Of a DNA stretch of 64,000 nucleotides, positions 7,712-16,761 are shown piece after piece (the first letter of the stretch is position 1; each line of letters starts with the position of its first letter). A program made the position numbers and the translations under genes. The DNA is from JAFECT01 sp036501825. Lineage in GTDB: Bacteria > Pseudomonadota > Alphaproteobacteria > Caulobacterales > Caulobacteraceae. The stretch lies in assembly GCA_036501825.1 (NCBI GenBank), contig DASXZP010000012.1:1-64000 (forward strand). The letters run 5' to 3'. The notes under the pieces are model-generated. The model was not told the origin of the DNA. It did no database searches and worked only from the letters and a program-made list of their open reading frames with translations.

Positions 7712-8231
7712 CGCCAAGCTCTCCGCCTTGACGCCGGTGCGCATGGCGTCGGCCGTGACCCGGATCGAGACCGGTCCCCTGACCATCCTGCGCCTGTTCC
7801 GTCCGACCGACGCGGAGGTCGCCGCGGCGTCGCAACGCCTGGGCTTTGCCCTCGGCGTCGAGCCGCTGCGCCTTACCGATCAGGCGGCGCGGAACGTGCG
7901 TGTGGGCCCCGGCGAATGGGTAGTTCTCGGCGCCGACGACGCCTGGTCGGGCAAGCTCGGCGACATCCTGCACCACCTGACCGATGTCGGTCATTCGCGG
8001 GCGCGGTGGCGGCTGAACGAATGCGGCGCGGATCTGCTTCAGCGCGGCTGCAGCCTGGACCTCGATCCTGCGGTGTTCGCGCCCGGCGCCTGCACGCCCA
8101 CGCTGCTGGCGCAGGTTTCGGTGATGATTCTGCGGCCGGGCGCCGGTCCTGAACTCGACGTGATCGGTGACATTGCCCTGGCTGACTACCTGGAGGCGTG
8201 GCTCACCGATGCAGCCACGGGACTTTCGTGA
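7704..8231 (+). CDS. soxG: Sarcosine oxidase, gamma subunit
   Basis: 175 aa from ATG 7704, preceded by GGGAGAG and overlapping the soxA stop by eight bases. The gamma subunit is a small GcvT-like protein that completes the heterotetramer. Conserved features visible are the N-terminal ITRIETGPL-like segment (VTRIETGPLTILRLF), PGEWVVLG in the middle and the conserved ARWRLNECGADLL segment. The stop overlaps the GTG start of purU. Confidence 0.9.
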   Translation: MDDAKLSALTPVRMASAVTRIETGPLTILRLFRPTDAEVAAASQRLGFALGVEPLRLTDQAARNVRVGPGEWVVLGADDAWSGKLGDILHHLTDVGHSRARWRLNECGADLLQRGCSLDLDPAVFAPGACTPTLLAQVSVMILRPGAGPELDVIGDIALADYLEAWLTDAATGLS

Positions 8232-9088
8232 GTGAGTTTGCCCGCAGCGGCGTCCTGACCCTCGAGTGCCCCGAACGCAGCGGCGTCGTCGCCGCGGTCG
8301 CGACCTGTCTGGCCGACCTTGGCCTCACCATCGGCGAGGCCAACCAGTTCAACGACGCCCAGACCTTCTACATGCGCGCGGCGTTTACCTCGGTGAGCGA
8401 ACCGCAGGTGGACCTGGCGGCGGTGCGCGCAGCGCTCCAGCCCATCGGGGAGACCTTCGACCTCGCCTGGCAAGTGACCGACGGCGACTATCGTCCACGC
8501 GTCCTGCTCGGGGTGTCGAAGTTCGGCCACTGCCTGTTCGACCTGCTGCATCGCTGGCGCACCGGCATCCTTCCGGTCGACATCGTGGGCGTGTTCTCCA
8601 ACCATCCGGACATGGGCGACTTCGTCCGCTGGAACGACCTGGAGTATTTCCATCTGCCGGTGACGCGCGAAACAAAGCGCGAGCAGGAGCAGCAGATCCT
8701 GGCGCTGGTGGATGAAACCAAGGCCGATCTCGTTGTGCTTGCCCGCTATATGCAGATCCTGTCGGACGCGATGTGCAAGGCGCTCAGCGGCCGCTGCATC
8801 AACATCCACCACTCGTTCCTGCCCAGCTTCAAGGGCGCCAAGCCCTACCATCAGGCGCACACCCGCGGCGTGAAGATCATCGGGGCCACGGCGCACTACG
8901 TGACCGAGGACCTCGACGAAGGCCCGATCATCGAACAGGGCGTCGAACGGGTCGATCACACCAAATCCCCAGAGGACCTGGTCGAGATCGGTCGCGACAT
9001 CGAAGCGGTCGTTCTGGCCCGCGCGGTGAAGTGGCATGCACAACGCCGGGTTATGATGAGCGGTGCGCGCACGGTCGTCTTCGGGTAA
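8228..9088 (+). CDS. purU: Formyltetrahydrofolate deformylase
   Basis: 286 aa from GTG 8228, which overlaps the soxG stop (GTGA); family homology begins immediately (VLTLECPERSGVVAAVATCL). Residues about 8-85 form an ACT domain. The C-terminal formyltransferase-like domain has the catalytic Asn-His-Asp set in NIHHSFLPSFKGAKPYHQAH and TEDLDEGPIIEQ. It hydrolyses 10-formyl-THF to formate and THF. In a sarcosine operon it recycles folate loaded with the one-carbon unit released from sarcosine. Confidence 0.95.
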   Translation: MSEFARSGVLTLECPERSGVVAAVATCLADLGLTIGEANQFNDAQTFYMRAAFTSVSEPQVDLAAVRAALQPIGETFDLAWQVTDGDYRPRVLLGVSKFGHCLFDLLHRWRTGILPVDIVGVFSNHPDMGDFVRWNDLEYFHLPVTRETKREQEQQILALVDETKADLVVLARYMQILSDAMCKALSGRCINIHHSFLPSFKGAKPYHQAHTRGVKIIGATAHYVTEDLDEGPIIEQGVERVDHTKSPEDLVEIGRDIEAVVLARAVKWHAQRRVMMSGARTVVFG

Positions 9089-9137
9089 GCGAGCCCGACA
9101 GCTCCGCCGCCGCGAAGAAAAAAAGTCTCCGCTGGGC

Positions 9138-9998
9138 TCAGTTGACCTGAACGGTCGGGAAGTTGGCGCCGCCCAGGCGTTCACCGTCACGCGCGGTGAT
9201 CGGTTCGGCCAGCACCGCATCCAGCTTTCGGTTTTCCAGGAAGGTCCCTGGCCGCGCATCGAACACCGCGTCCGGTCCGAGATAGCGCACCGCGAGCGCG
9301 CGGCGGCGCAAGTCCTTGCGCAGGTTGCCGGGCGACCAATGGAAAGTCAGAGGGTGATGCACGACGATGTCGCCCGGCTCGACTTCGCAGACCAGCAACT
9401 CGGCCTGTTTCAGCACCTCGTCCATGTCGGGGAACGGCGGCAAACCCGCGCGTTCGAAAACCTCCGCAAAGCCGGTGTTCTTGCCGAACGCCTTGGGCGC
9501 GTAGAGCACGCCGGCCTTGTGACTGCCTTTCACGTAGCGCATGGCGCCCGCCTCGGCCGGGACCGGGTCGAAACCGACCCACAGCGACAGGATGTCGTTG
9601 CCGCGGACCGGCCAATACGGCAGATCCTGATGCCACGGCGTTTCCTCGCGCGTCATCGGCTCCTTCACCAGCAGCTGGTCGTAGAACAGGGTGACCTCGT
9701 CCGCATCGTCCATCATCTGGGCGGCGACCCTCGGCAAGGGCGATTCCAGTTCGAACGCCCGGAACACCGGATCGCGCCGCCAGACGAAGAAGTCGCCGAG
9801 GTAACGGCCGCCCGCGCCCTCCTCGGTATATTCCGACGCCGCGGAACTGGGCGCCGCGACCGCACGGTCCACCGCCTCGCGCATACGCTCGATCCAGTCG
9901 GCCTGCAGCATGCCGCGCAGCACGACGGCGCCGTCACGGGCGTAGGCGTCCCGCTCGGCCTGGGTGACGTCGCGGATCGGGTTCTGGGGGCGGCTCAT
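9138..9998 (-). CDS. Phytanoyl-CoA dioxygenase (PhyH) family protein
   Basis: 286 aa from ATG 9998. The Fe(II)/2-oxoglutarate oxygenase core is visible: the HxD pair in TPWHQDLPYW, the AGAMRYVKGSHKAG segment and the distal His in VVHHPLTFHWSPGN, with the 2-oxoglutarate-binding Arg probably in DLRRRALAVRYLG. The enzyme hydroxylates a small organic substrate that cannot be named from sequence. It is convergent with purU (49 bp apart) and divergent from the DAO-family oxidoreductase (106 bp), so a role in the same amine or amino-acid pathway is plausible. Confidence 0.85.
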   Translation of the reverse strand: MSRPQNPIRDVTQAERDAYARDGAVVLRGMLQADWIERMREAVDRAVAAPSSAASEYTEEGAGGRYLGDFFVWRRDPVFRAFELESPLPRVAAQMMDDADEVTLFYDQLLVKEPMTREETPWHQDLPYWPVRGNDILSLWVGFDPVPAEAGAMRYVKGSHKAGVLYAPKAFGKNTGFAEVFERAGLPPFPDMDEVLKQAELLVCEVEPGDIVVHHPLTFHWSPGNLRKDLRRRALAVRYLGPDAVFDARPGTFLENRKLDAVLAEPITARDGERLGGANFPTVQVN

Positions 9999-10104
9999 GC
10001 GGTGAGTTTCGCACAATCTCGTCCCAGGTCACGGCCAATCTGTCCGCCCCTGTGGCGACCCGCGGGGCTTTCCCTTAGTAAGGACGCGCGATCTGGAGAG
10101 GCCC

Positions 10105-11403
10105 GTGAACCCATCGCCTGAGTCACGCACGCATGGACTGTGGGAACGCACCGCGCCGCCGGCGCCGCACACGCAGCGCCTCGAAAGCGACGTGGACGTC
10201 GACGTCGCGGTTGTGGGTGCTGGATTCACCGGGCTGTCGGCCGCGCTGCATCTGGCGCAGGCGGGCGTGCGCGTGGCGGTGCTCGAAGCCGAGACGGTGG
10301 GGCACGGCGGGTCGGGCCGCAATGTCGGGCTGCTGAACGCGGGACTGTGGCTGCCGCCGCGCGACGTGATCGCAACCCTGGGCCAGGCGTATGGCGAACG
10401 CCTGCTCGCCCTGCTGGGCGATGCCCCCGGCGTTGTGCGCGACCTGATCGGCCGGCACGCCATCGACTGCGAGCTGACCACGACCGGCACGCTCCACTGC
10501 GGCGTGGGCGAGGCCGGCCGGCGCGACCTGGAGATGCGCACCGCGCAGTGGCTGGAGCGCGGCGCCCCGGTGCAACTGCTGAACGCCGGCGAAACCGAAA
10601 AAGCGGTCGGTTCTTCAGCCTACTGCGCGGCCTTGCTCGACCACCGCGCCGGCACGCTGCAACCGCTCGCCTACGTCCGTGGCCTGGCGGCCGCCGCGCT
10701 GAAGGCCGGCGCCGCGGTCTATGACGGTGCACGGGTCGGCCGGATCGAGGCGGACGGCAATCGCTGGATGCTCGCGAGCACCGGCCGCCGCGTGCGCGCC
10801 GACTGGGTGGTCGTTGCCACCAACGCATACACCACCACGCCCTGGCCCGAGGTCCGCGCCGAGATCACCCGCCTGCCCTATTTCCAGGTTGCGACCGACC
10901 CTCTGCCGCGCGATGTGCTGTCGACCATCCTGCCGGAGCGGCAGGGCGTGTGGGACACCAAGAAGGTGCTGAGCTCGTTCCGGCTCGACCGCGACGGCCG
11001 GCTGATCTTCGGCAGCGTGGGCGCGCTTCGCGGCACGGGCACAGCCGTGCATCGCGCCTGGGCCAGACGCGCTATCGCGCGCATTTTCCCGCACCTCGGC
11101 AACGTCGCCCTGACCTCGGGTTGGTACGGCATGATCGGCATGAGCGAGGACAGTATTCCGCGCTTTCATCGCCTTGCGCCGCGCGTGATCGGATTCAGCG
11201 CTTACAACGGGCGCGGCATCGCGCCGGGAACCGTGTTCGGCAAGGCGTTGAGCGACCTCGTGCTCGGCGGCATCACCGAGGCGGACCTGCCCCTGCCGGT
11301 AACCGAGCCCGTCGATGCGCCCCTGCGTCGCGTCCACGAAGCCGGCTGCGAACTCGGCGCGCAACTGCTGCACGCCGCCGGCGCGATCTGGCCCTTCGGC
11401 TGA
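10105..11403 (+). CDS. FAD-dependent oxidoreductase, DAO family
   Basis: 432 aa. The FAD-binding fold begins near residue 33 (VDVAVVGAGFTGLSAALHLA) and is followed by GHGGSGRNVGLLNAGLW, typical of the glycine oxidase / gamma-glutamylputrescine oxidase branch. The C-terminal end has the second flavin contact (SAYNGRGIAPGTVFGKALSD). It would oxidise an amine or amino acid, delivering electrons to O2. Nearby sarcosine oxidase and PhyH genes suggest an N-methylated or betaine-type substrate, but this is inference. Confidence 0.85.
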   Translation: MNPSPESRTHGLWERTAPPAPHTQRLESDVDVDVAVVGAGFTGLSAALHLAQAGVRVAVLEAETVGHGGSGRNVGLLNAGLWLPPRDVIATLGQAYGERLLALLGDAPGVVRDLIGRHAIDCELTTTGTLHCGVGEAGRRDLEMRTAQWLERGAPVQLLNAGETEKAVGSSAYCAALLDHRAGTLQPLAYVRGLAAAALKAGAAVYDGARVGRIEADGNRWMLASTGRRVRADWVVVATNAYTTTPWPEVRAEITRLPYFQVATDPLPRDVLSTILPERQGVWDTKKVLSSFRLDRDGRLIFGSVGALRGTGTAVHRAWARRAIARIFPHLGNVALTSGWYGMIGMSEDSIPRFHRLAPRVIGFSAYNGRGIAPGTVFGKALSDLVLGGITEADLPLPVTEPVDAPLRRVHEAGCELGAQLLHAAGAIWPFG

Positions 11404-11404
11404 T

Positions 11405-11818
11405 TCACTCTTCGGCGGACAGACGGAACGTCTTAGCGCCGGTCACCACCAGGGCTTCGCCGGCGGCGCGCCAGGCGTCCAGGTCGTCGCGGATGGTGGC
11501 GAAGTGATTGCCGGCGAGCAGTCCAGACCGGGAAGCGAAGGCGCAAGGGCCGTAGGGCAAGAGGATTTCGGGTTCGCTCAGGTCACCGCGATAGAGCAGC
11601 AGCTGTCCCGGCGCCGGATAGGCGGTTGAGTTTTCGAACGGCATGTCGGGCTGTTCGGCGAGCCTGACCCAGCCCGCCTCACCGCTCCACCGCGCGTGCG
11701 TGACCAGGCCCTCGAGGGGTAAACGGTGCGCAAGCCACGCGACGGTCGCCGGCGCCCGGGCCTCGACGAGCGCCGTGAACGTCCTGTCGCCCAAGGCAAC
11801 GAGAAATCGTGTGATCAT
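11405..11818 (-). CDS. DUF3830 family protein (cyclophilin-like fold)
   Basis: 137 aa from ATG 11818, with GGGAAGG nine bases upstream. Sequence features of DUF3830 proteins are present: WLAHRLPLEGLVTHARWSGE, GQLLLYRGDLSEPEILLPYG, CAFASRSGLLAGNHFATI. Members have a small cyclophilin-like beta-barrel and usually sit beside amidohydrolases or amine-catabolism genes; no activity is established. It is convergent with the DAO oxidoreductase, one base apart. The 287 bp upstream (11819-12105) shows no further gene. Confidence 0.75.
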   Translation of the reverse strand: MITRFLVALGDRTFTALVEARAPATVAWLAHRLPLEGLVTHARWSGEAGWVRLAEQPDMPFENSTAYPAPGQLLLYRGDLSEPEILLPYGPCAFASRSGLLAGNHFATIRDDLDAWRAAGEALVVTGAKTFRLSAEE

Positions 11819-12105
11819 CGACCGGCCTTCCCTGCTGTGTCCGCCTCCATCGCAGGATTGGGGCCGCAGAGAAAGACGGCCTCCCCGGGGGTCGAGATCT
11901 TCGCCGCCCGGGGCTGGCATCCGTGTCAGCTCATTGATTTTACGAAATAACTTGCCGAAACGCCGCCCCCAGCCACCCGCCACGGGTGAAACCTGCCTCA
12001 GGATATTCGCTCTCGATAGAATTAGCGTTGACAGGAAACCGGACTGGCGCGACCTTCTCTTCATGCGCCGATAGAGCGCGAGCCATTTCGGCATGGGGAA
12101 GGATC

Positions 12106-14346
12106 ATGAAGAACAAGGCGCTCTTGCTGTGCGCGACGATGCTCAGCCTGGCTTGGTGCGGGGCGGCGTACGCCCAGCAATCGACGGCGACCGTTGCGGT
12201 CGCGCCTGACGGCGGCGGCGAAGGCGGCGGCCAGTCCTCGACGGCCAGCAAATCCGACACGACCGTTCAGGAGGTCGTGGTGACCGCCGAGCGGCGCACC
12301 ACCCCGCTGCAGAAGACCGCGATCGCGGCCACCGTGCTCTCCGGTAACGACCTGACAAAGAACGGCGTGTTCACCGTCGACCAGCTGCAGTTCGTGAGCC
12401 CCTCGCTGACCGTAGACAACTTCGGTCAGGGCAACGACATCGACATCCGCGGCATCGGCAAGGGCGAGCACAACACCCAGACCGGCACCGGCGTGGTCAC
12501 CTACCGCGACGGCGCGGTCACTTTCCCGGGGTACTTCGCCGAAGAGCCCTATTACGACGTCGCCGATGTCGAAGTGCTGCGCGGTCCCCAGGGGACTTTC
12601 GCCGGCCAGAACGCGACCGGCGGCGCGATCATCGTCAACACCGTCAACCCGGTGATCAACGGCGGCTACACCGGCTATCTGCTGGGTCACTACGGCAACT
12701 ACAACGACTTCGGCCTTCAGGGCGCGGTGAACATTCCGGTCAGCGACACCTTCGCGGCGCGGGTCTCGTTCAACACCGAATACCGTGACACCTTCTACAA
12801 GATCGGCGGTCCCTGGACGGGCGATCCGAACCTGAAGTGGGAAAGCCTGCGTCTCTCGCTGCTGTGGACGCCCACGCCGCAACTGACCGTGTCGTGGAAG
12901 ACCGACGCCAGCTATCTCGACAACGGCGGCTATTTCGGCGACTCGCTGCTGAACAAAGGCACGAGCCACCTGTTCGACGGCTTCTCCAACGACTTCCCGA
13001 CCTATGCGGTGGACGACTTTGTCCGCTCCACCTTGAAGATCGACTACGTCATGGATTCGGGGATCACCCTGCGGTCGGTGACCAGCGGCCAGACCGGTCG
13101 CACGGCCTGGACCGGCGACATCGACGGCACCGCTTTCTCGGAAGTTTCGATCGCCGAAGCGGTGGATGAAACCCTGTTGTCGCAGGAATTCAACCTCATC
13201 TCGCCCAACACCGGTCCGGTGCGGTGGGTGCTCGGCGCCTACTACCAGAGCAACGTCTACAACTTCCCGATCGGACAGTTCGACATCGGCTTCCCGCCGG
13301 GCGGTCTCGACGAGGCGCTCGAGGGCACGAACCGCACGCACACGGAAGCAGCGTTCGGACAGGTCAGCTTTGAGCTGCCGCACGGTCTGGAACTCCAGGT
13401 CGGCGCGCGTTACTCGGGCTGGTACACGAAGAACCTCGGCGCCTGGACGGTGCCGGAGTTCGTCGCCTTCGGGTACACCTTCCCGATCAATCAGACCTAC
13501 TCGGGCCAGAACCTCACCGGCAAGGTGACGCTGAACTGGAACATCGACGACCACAACTTCGCCTATGCGTTCGTCGCGACCGGCGCCAAGCCGGGCGGCC
13601 TCGGCACGCCGTTGATCTTCAGCGGTCTCTTCGGCGCTGCGGCGCTTACCCCGCCGTTCAAGCAGGAGTATGTGACCGACTACGAAGTGGGTTGGAAGTC
13701 GACCATGATGGACGGCCACCTGCGTACCCAACTCGGCGCCTACTACAACGAGTTCCGCAACTTCCAGGTCATACTGCCGATCCCCGATCAGCCGACCCAG
13801 ACGGAAGAACTCAACGTCCCCGGCAGCACCAAGCTCTACGGTGTCGAAGCCTCGGCTCAAGGCGTGTTCGGCCCCTGGGCGACCGATATCGGCGTCGCCC
13901 TGGCGCACAGTTCACTTCCGGATTTCTACACGCAGGACCCCAGGCTGCCGATCTTGGAAGCCGTTTGCAATCCGACCACAGGGCCGGGCGTAGGCAGCTG
14001 TATCAACCTGAAGGGACACCCGCAGACCTACGCGCCGAACTTCACGTTCAACGCCGGCGTCCAATACGACTACCACCTCGCCGGCGATGATACCTTGACC
14101 CCGCGCGTCAGCTACAGCCACATCTCCAAGCAGTATGCGACGCTGTTCGACAACCCGGCGGCGGGGGATTACCTCACGCCGCGCGACATCGTAAACGCGT
14201 CGATCGCCTGGAAGCACGGCGATATCCTGACCACGCTCTACTGCTACAACCTCACCGACGATCACTACGTGTCGGCTGCGGCGTCGCCGATCCGGCTGGC
14301 CGGCGCACCGCGTCAGTTCGGCATCAGCATCATGAAGACCTTCTAG
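12106..14346 (+). CDS. TonB-dependent outer-membrane receptor
   Basis: 746 aa from ATG 12106, preceded by GGGGAAGGA. A signal peptide (MKNKALLLCATMLSLAW, cleavage after AYA-Q) is followed by a low-complexity linker, a TonB-box-like TTVQEVVVTAERR at about residue 52, the plug domain (VDQLQFVSPSLTVDNFG, DVEVLRGPQGTFAGQNATGG) and the beta-barrel ending in a C-terminal Phe (SIMKTF). It resembles the large sphingomonad/Caulobacter receptor family rather than siderophore receptors. It stands before an acyl-CoA ligase and may import that pathway's substrate. Confidence 0.95.
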   Translation: MKNKALLLCATMLSLAWCGAAYAQQSTATVAVAPDGGGEGGGQSSTASKSDTTVQEVVVTAERRTTPLQKTAIAATVLSGNDLTKNGVFTVDQLQFVSPSLTVDNFGQGNDIDIRGIGKGEHNTQTGTGVVTYRDGAVTFPGYFAEEPYYDVADVEVLRGPQGTFAGQNATGGAIIVNTVNPVINGGYTGYLLGHYGNYNDFGLQGAVNIPVSDTFAARVSFNTEYRDTFYKIGGPWTGDPNLKWESLRLSLLWTPTPQLTVSWKTDASYLDNGGYFGDSLLNKGTSHLFDGFSNDFPTYAVDDFVRSTLKIDYVMDSGITLRSVTSGQTGRTAWTGDIDGTAFSEVSIAEAVDETLLSQEFNLISPNTGPVRWVLGAYYQSNVYNFPIGQFDIGFPPGGLDEALEGTNRTHTEAAFGQVSFELPHGLELQVGARYSGWYTKNLGAWTVPEFVAFGYTFPINQTYSGQNLTGKVTLNWNIDDHNFAYAFVATGAKPGGLGTPLIFSGLFGAAALTPPFKQEYVTDYEVGWKSTMMDGHLRTQLGAYYNEFRNFQVILPIPDQPTQTEELNVPGSTKLYGVEASAQGVFGPWATDIGVALAHSSLPDFYTQDPRLPILEAVCNPTTGPGVGSCINLKGHPQTYAPNFTFNAGVQYDYHLAGDDTLTPRVSYSHISKQYATLFDNPAAGDYLTPRDIVNASIAWKHGDILTTLYCYNLTDDHYVSAAASPIRLAGAPRQFGISIMKTF

Positions 14347-14363
14347 TCCTCCTGACGACTCTG

Positions 14364-14405
14364 ACGGCCGCCGCGCTGATTATCCCAGCCGGCGGCCGTA
14401 TTTTT
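14364..14405 (+). terminator. Rho-independent terminator after the TonB receptor gene
   Basis: A perfect 10-bp stem, ACGGCCGCCG (14364-14373) with CGGCGGCCGT (14390-14399), is followed directly by ATTTTT. It sits 18 bp after the receptor stop and 23 bp before the acyl-CoA ligase start, so the two genes are probably transcribed separately or with attenuation. Confidence 0.8.
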
Positions 14406-14427
14406 CGCTCCCCCTTTCAGGACGAAG

Positions 14428-16026
14428 ATGCAGTCCTACCCCCTTACCGTTGACAAGTTCCTCGATCACGCCGCCAAGTGGTCGCCGGATCGCGAGGTCG
14501 TGACGGGAGAAACAGGCCAGCCGGCCGAACGCGTCGGCTACGCCGCCCTGCGCGATCGCAGCAATCGTTTCTCCGGCGCCCTGATCTCGCTCGGTCTTCG
14601 TTTCGGCGACCGGGTCGGCACCCTGGCCTGGAACACCCAGCACCATCTCGAGCTCTATTACGCGGCGATGGGCGTGGGTCTGGTCTGCCATACGCTGAAC
14701 CCGCGTTTGTCCGCGGCGCATCTCGCGGCGATGATCAACGAGGCGGACAACCGCGCGCTGGCGATCGACGCCAACCTGGCGCCCCTGCTGAGCGACCTGG
14801 CGCCGCTCTGCCCGCGGCTCGAACACATCATCCTGCTCGACAGCGAGTCCGAACCCTTCGGCCTCGGCGGCCATCCGGCGAAAATCTGGCGCTACGAAGC
14901 CCTGCTCGAGGCGCGCGGCGCGCCCGTGGTCTGGGGCGACTTCGACGAAAACGCCGCCGCGGGCCTCTGTTACACCTCGGGCACGACCGGCAAGCCCAAG
15001 GGCGTGCTCTACACCCACCGTTCGAACTATCTGCACACCCTGCGTTGTCTGCAGGCGGACGCCTTTGCGCTTACCCGCGCCGACACCTTGCTGATCGCGG
15101 TGCCGATGTTCCATGCCAACGGCTGGGGCCTGCCCTTCGCCGCGCCGGCGGTGGGCGCCAAGCTGGTGCTGCCCGGGCGTCATCTCGACGGCGCCGCGCT
15201 CGCGACGCTCATGCGCGACGAACGAGTCACCGTGGCCGCGGGCGTGCAGACTGTGTGGGTGGGCGTGCTCGACCACCTCGACGCCACCGGCGGCGACCTG
15301 CCCGACCTGCAGCGCATCACCATCGGTGGCTCCAAATGCCCCGACGCCCTGATCCAGCGCATGGAAGAGCGCCTCGGCGCGCGGGTGCAGACGAGTTGGG
15401 GCATGACCGAGCTGTCGCCGCTGGGCGCCGTCGCGCCCGCCAACGAACCGCCGGCGCGTCTGCGCGCGTCAGGCCGTCCGCCGCTCGGTCTCGACCTCAA
15501 GCTCACCGACAACGACGGCGTAACCCTGCCGCAGCAGCGCGGCGTGGTGGGGCGGCTGTGGGTCAAGGGCGCCAGCGTGGTGGACCGCTATTTCAAGGCC
15601 GAGACCGACGCGCTGGACGCCGAGGGTTATTTCGACACCGGCGACCTCGCCAGCATCGACAGCGACGGCAATCTGACCGTCTGCGGCCGCACCAAGGACC
15701 TGATCAAGTCCGGCGGCGAGTGGATCAATCCTGCCGAGATCGAGGACATCGTGGGCCGCCACCCCTCGGTCGGCCAGGCGGCGGTGATCGGGCGGTCGGA
15801 CCCCAAATGGGGCGAGCGGCCGGTCCTCATCGTTGAAGCCCGCCAGGGCGAACACGTGGATTCGCAAGCCTTGCTGGGCGCGCTGAAGGGCAAGATCGTC
15901 GATTGGTGGATGCCGGACCAGATCGTCCAGATCGACGCCATGCCCCTGGCCGCCACGGGAAAGATTGACAAAAATCGCCTGCGTGCCGACTACGTAAACG
16001 GTAAGCTCGAGGGCGTGAACCACTGA
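14428..16026 (+). CDS. Fatty-acid (acyl) CoA ligase, AMP-binding family
   Basis: 532 aa. ANL-superfamily motifs are in order: P-loop LCYTSGTTGKPKGVLYTHRS near residue 180, the GMTELSP motif near residue 330, YFDTGDLASIDSDG near 410 and the hinge GRTKDLIKSGGEWINPAEIE near 430, with the catalytic Lys in TGKIDKNRLR at the end. It resembles medium-chain and 3-methylthiopropionyl-CoA ligases. It activates a carboxylic acid to its CoA ester for beta-oxidation; the substrate is unknown. A TetR gene follows in the same direction. Confidence 0.92.
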   Translation: MQSYPLTVDKFLDHAAKWSPDREVVTGETGQPAERVGYAALRDRSNRFSGALISLGLRFGDRVGTLAWNTQHHLELYYAAMGVGLVCHTLNPRLSAAHLAAMINEADNRALAIDANLAPLLSDLAPLCPRLEHIILLDSESEPFGLGGHPAKIWRYEALLEARGAPVVWGDFDENAAAGLCYTSGTTGKPKGVLYTHRSNYLHTLRCLQADAFALTRADTLLIAVPMFHANGWGLPFAAPAVGAKLVLPGRHLDGAALATLMRDERVTVAAGVQTVWVGVLDHLDATGGDLPDLQRITIGGSKCPDALIQRMEERLGARVQTSWGMTELSPLGAVAPANEPPARLRASGRPPLGLDLKLTDNDGVTLPQQRGVVGRLWVKGASVVDRYFKAETDALDAEGYFDTGDLASIDSDGNLTVCGRTKDLIKSGGEWINPAEIEDIVGRHPSVGQAAVIGRSDPKWGERPVLIVEARQGEHVDSQALLGALKGKIVDWWMPDQIVQIDAMPLAATGKIDKNRLRADYVNGKLEGVNH

Positions 16027-16073
16027 GCGGTTTGGGCTCGCCCACGCTTACGGCGGACGATAGGCTTATCTCG

Positions 16074-16757
16074 ATGGCTTCCAGTTCCTCCCCGGCGCGC
16101 GCACGCCGCAGCAAGGCCGAACAGCGGGCGGAGACGCTCGAACAGATTCTGGACGCCGCCGAATTCCTGTTCTCCAGAAGCGGCCTGCACGGTGTTACCC
16201 TGCGCGACGTTGCCCACCGCGTCGGCGTGCACACGACCCTGCTCAACTACTATTTCAAGGACAAGCAGGACCTGTTCGAAGCCGTCTTCGGACGCCGGGC
16301 CGGCGTCTCGAGCGGTCGGCGCATGGCGGCGTTGGACAAGTACGACGCGGAGGCAGGGGACCACCCCACAGTCGAAGGCGCGCTGCACGCCTTCCTCGAC
16401 ACCGATCTCGATCTCTACTTCGAGGGCGGCGAACTCTGGATGAACTATGCGACCCTGTGGGCGCGGCACAGCAACACGCTCGAAGGCGCCGCGCTGCTCG
16501 ACACCCACTTCGACGCGGTCGTGCTGCGGCTCGTCGGCATCCTGAAAAAGGCCCTGCCCGACTACAGCGACGAGGACATCTTCTGGGGCTACCACTTCGT
16601 GACCGGCGCCTTGATGAACACCCTGGCGCGGACAGGGCGGATAGACCGCTTGTCAGGCGGCCTTTGTCACTCGGACGACTTCCCCGCGGTGAAGCAGCGC
16701 ATCGCGCGCTTCATGGCGGCCGGATTTCTCGCGCTGAAGACCGACAAGACCCCGTGA
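16074..16757 (+). CDS. TetR-family regulator of the acyl catabolic genes (inferred)
   Basis: 227 aa from ATG 16074; an in-frame TTG at 16032 is a weaker start. The DNA-binding domain spans about residues 18-65 (ILDAAEFLFSRSGLHGVTLR, VAHRVGVHTTLLNYYFKDKQ). The C-terminus resembles the TetR_C domain of the CECR/AefR type. It lies 47 bp after the CoA ligase in the same direction and four bases from the convergent SDR gene, so it probably responds to an acyl compound handled by these genes. Confidence 0.88.
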   Translation: MASSSSPARARRSKAEQRAETLEQILDAAEFLFSRSGLHGVTLRDVAHRVGVHTTLLNYYFKDKQDLFEAVFGRRAGVSSGRRMAALDKYDAEAGDHPTVEGALHAFLDTDLDLYFEGGELWMNYATLWARHSNTLEGAALLDTHFDAVVLRLVGILKKALPDYSDEDIFWGYHFVTGALMNTLARTGRIDRLSGGLCHSDDFPAVKQRIARFMAAGFLALKTDKTP

Positions 16758-16761
16758 CGCC

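Noticed and set aside
9088..9137. GAGCCC...GGGCTC inverted repeat with an A-run between purU and the PhyH gene
   Set aside because: Six-base stem with a loop of over 30 bases and the A-run inside the loop; not a convincing terminator.
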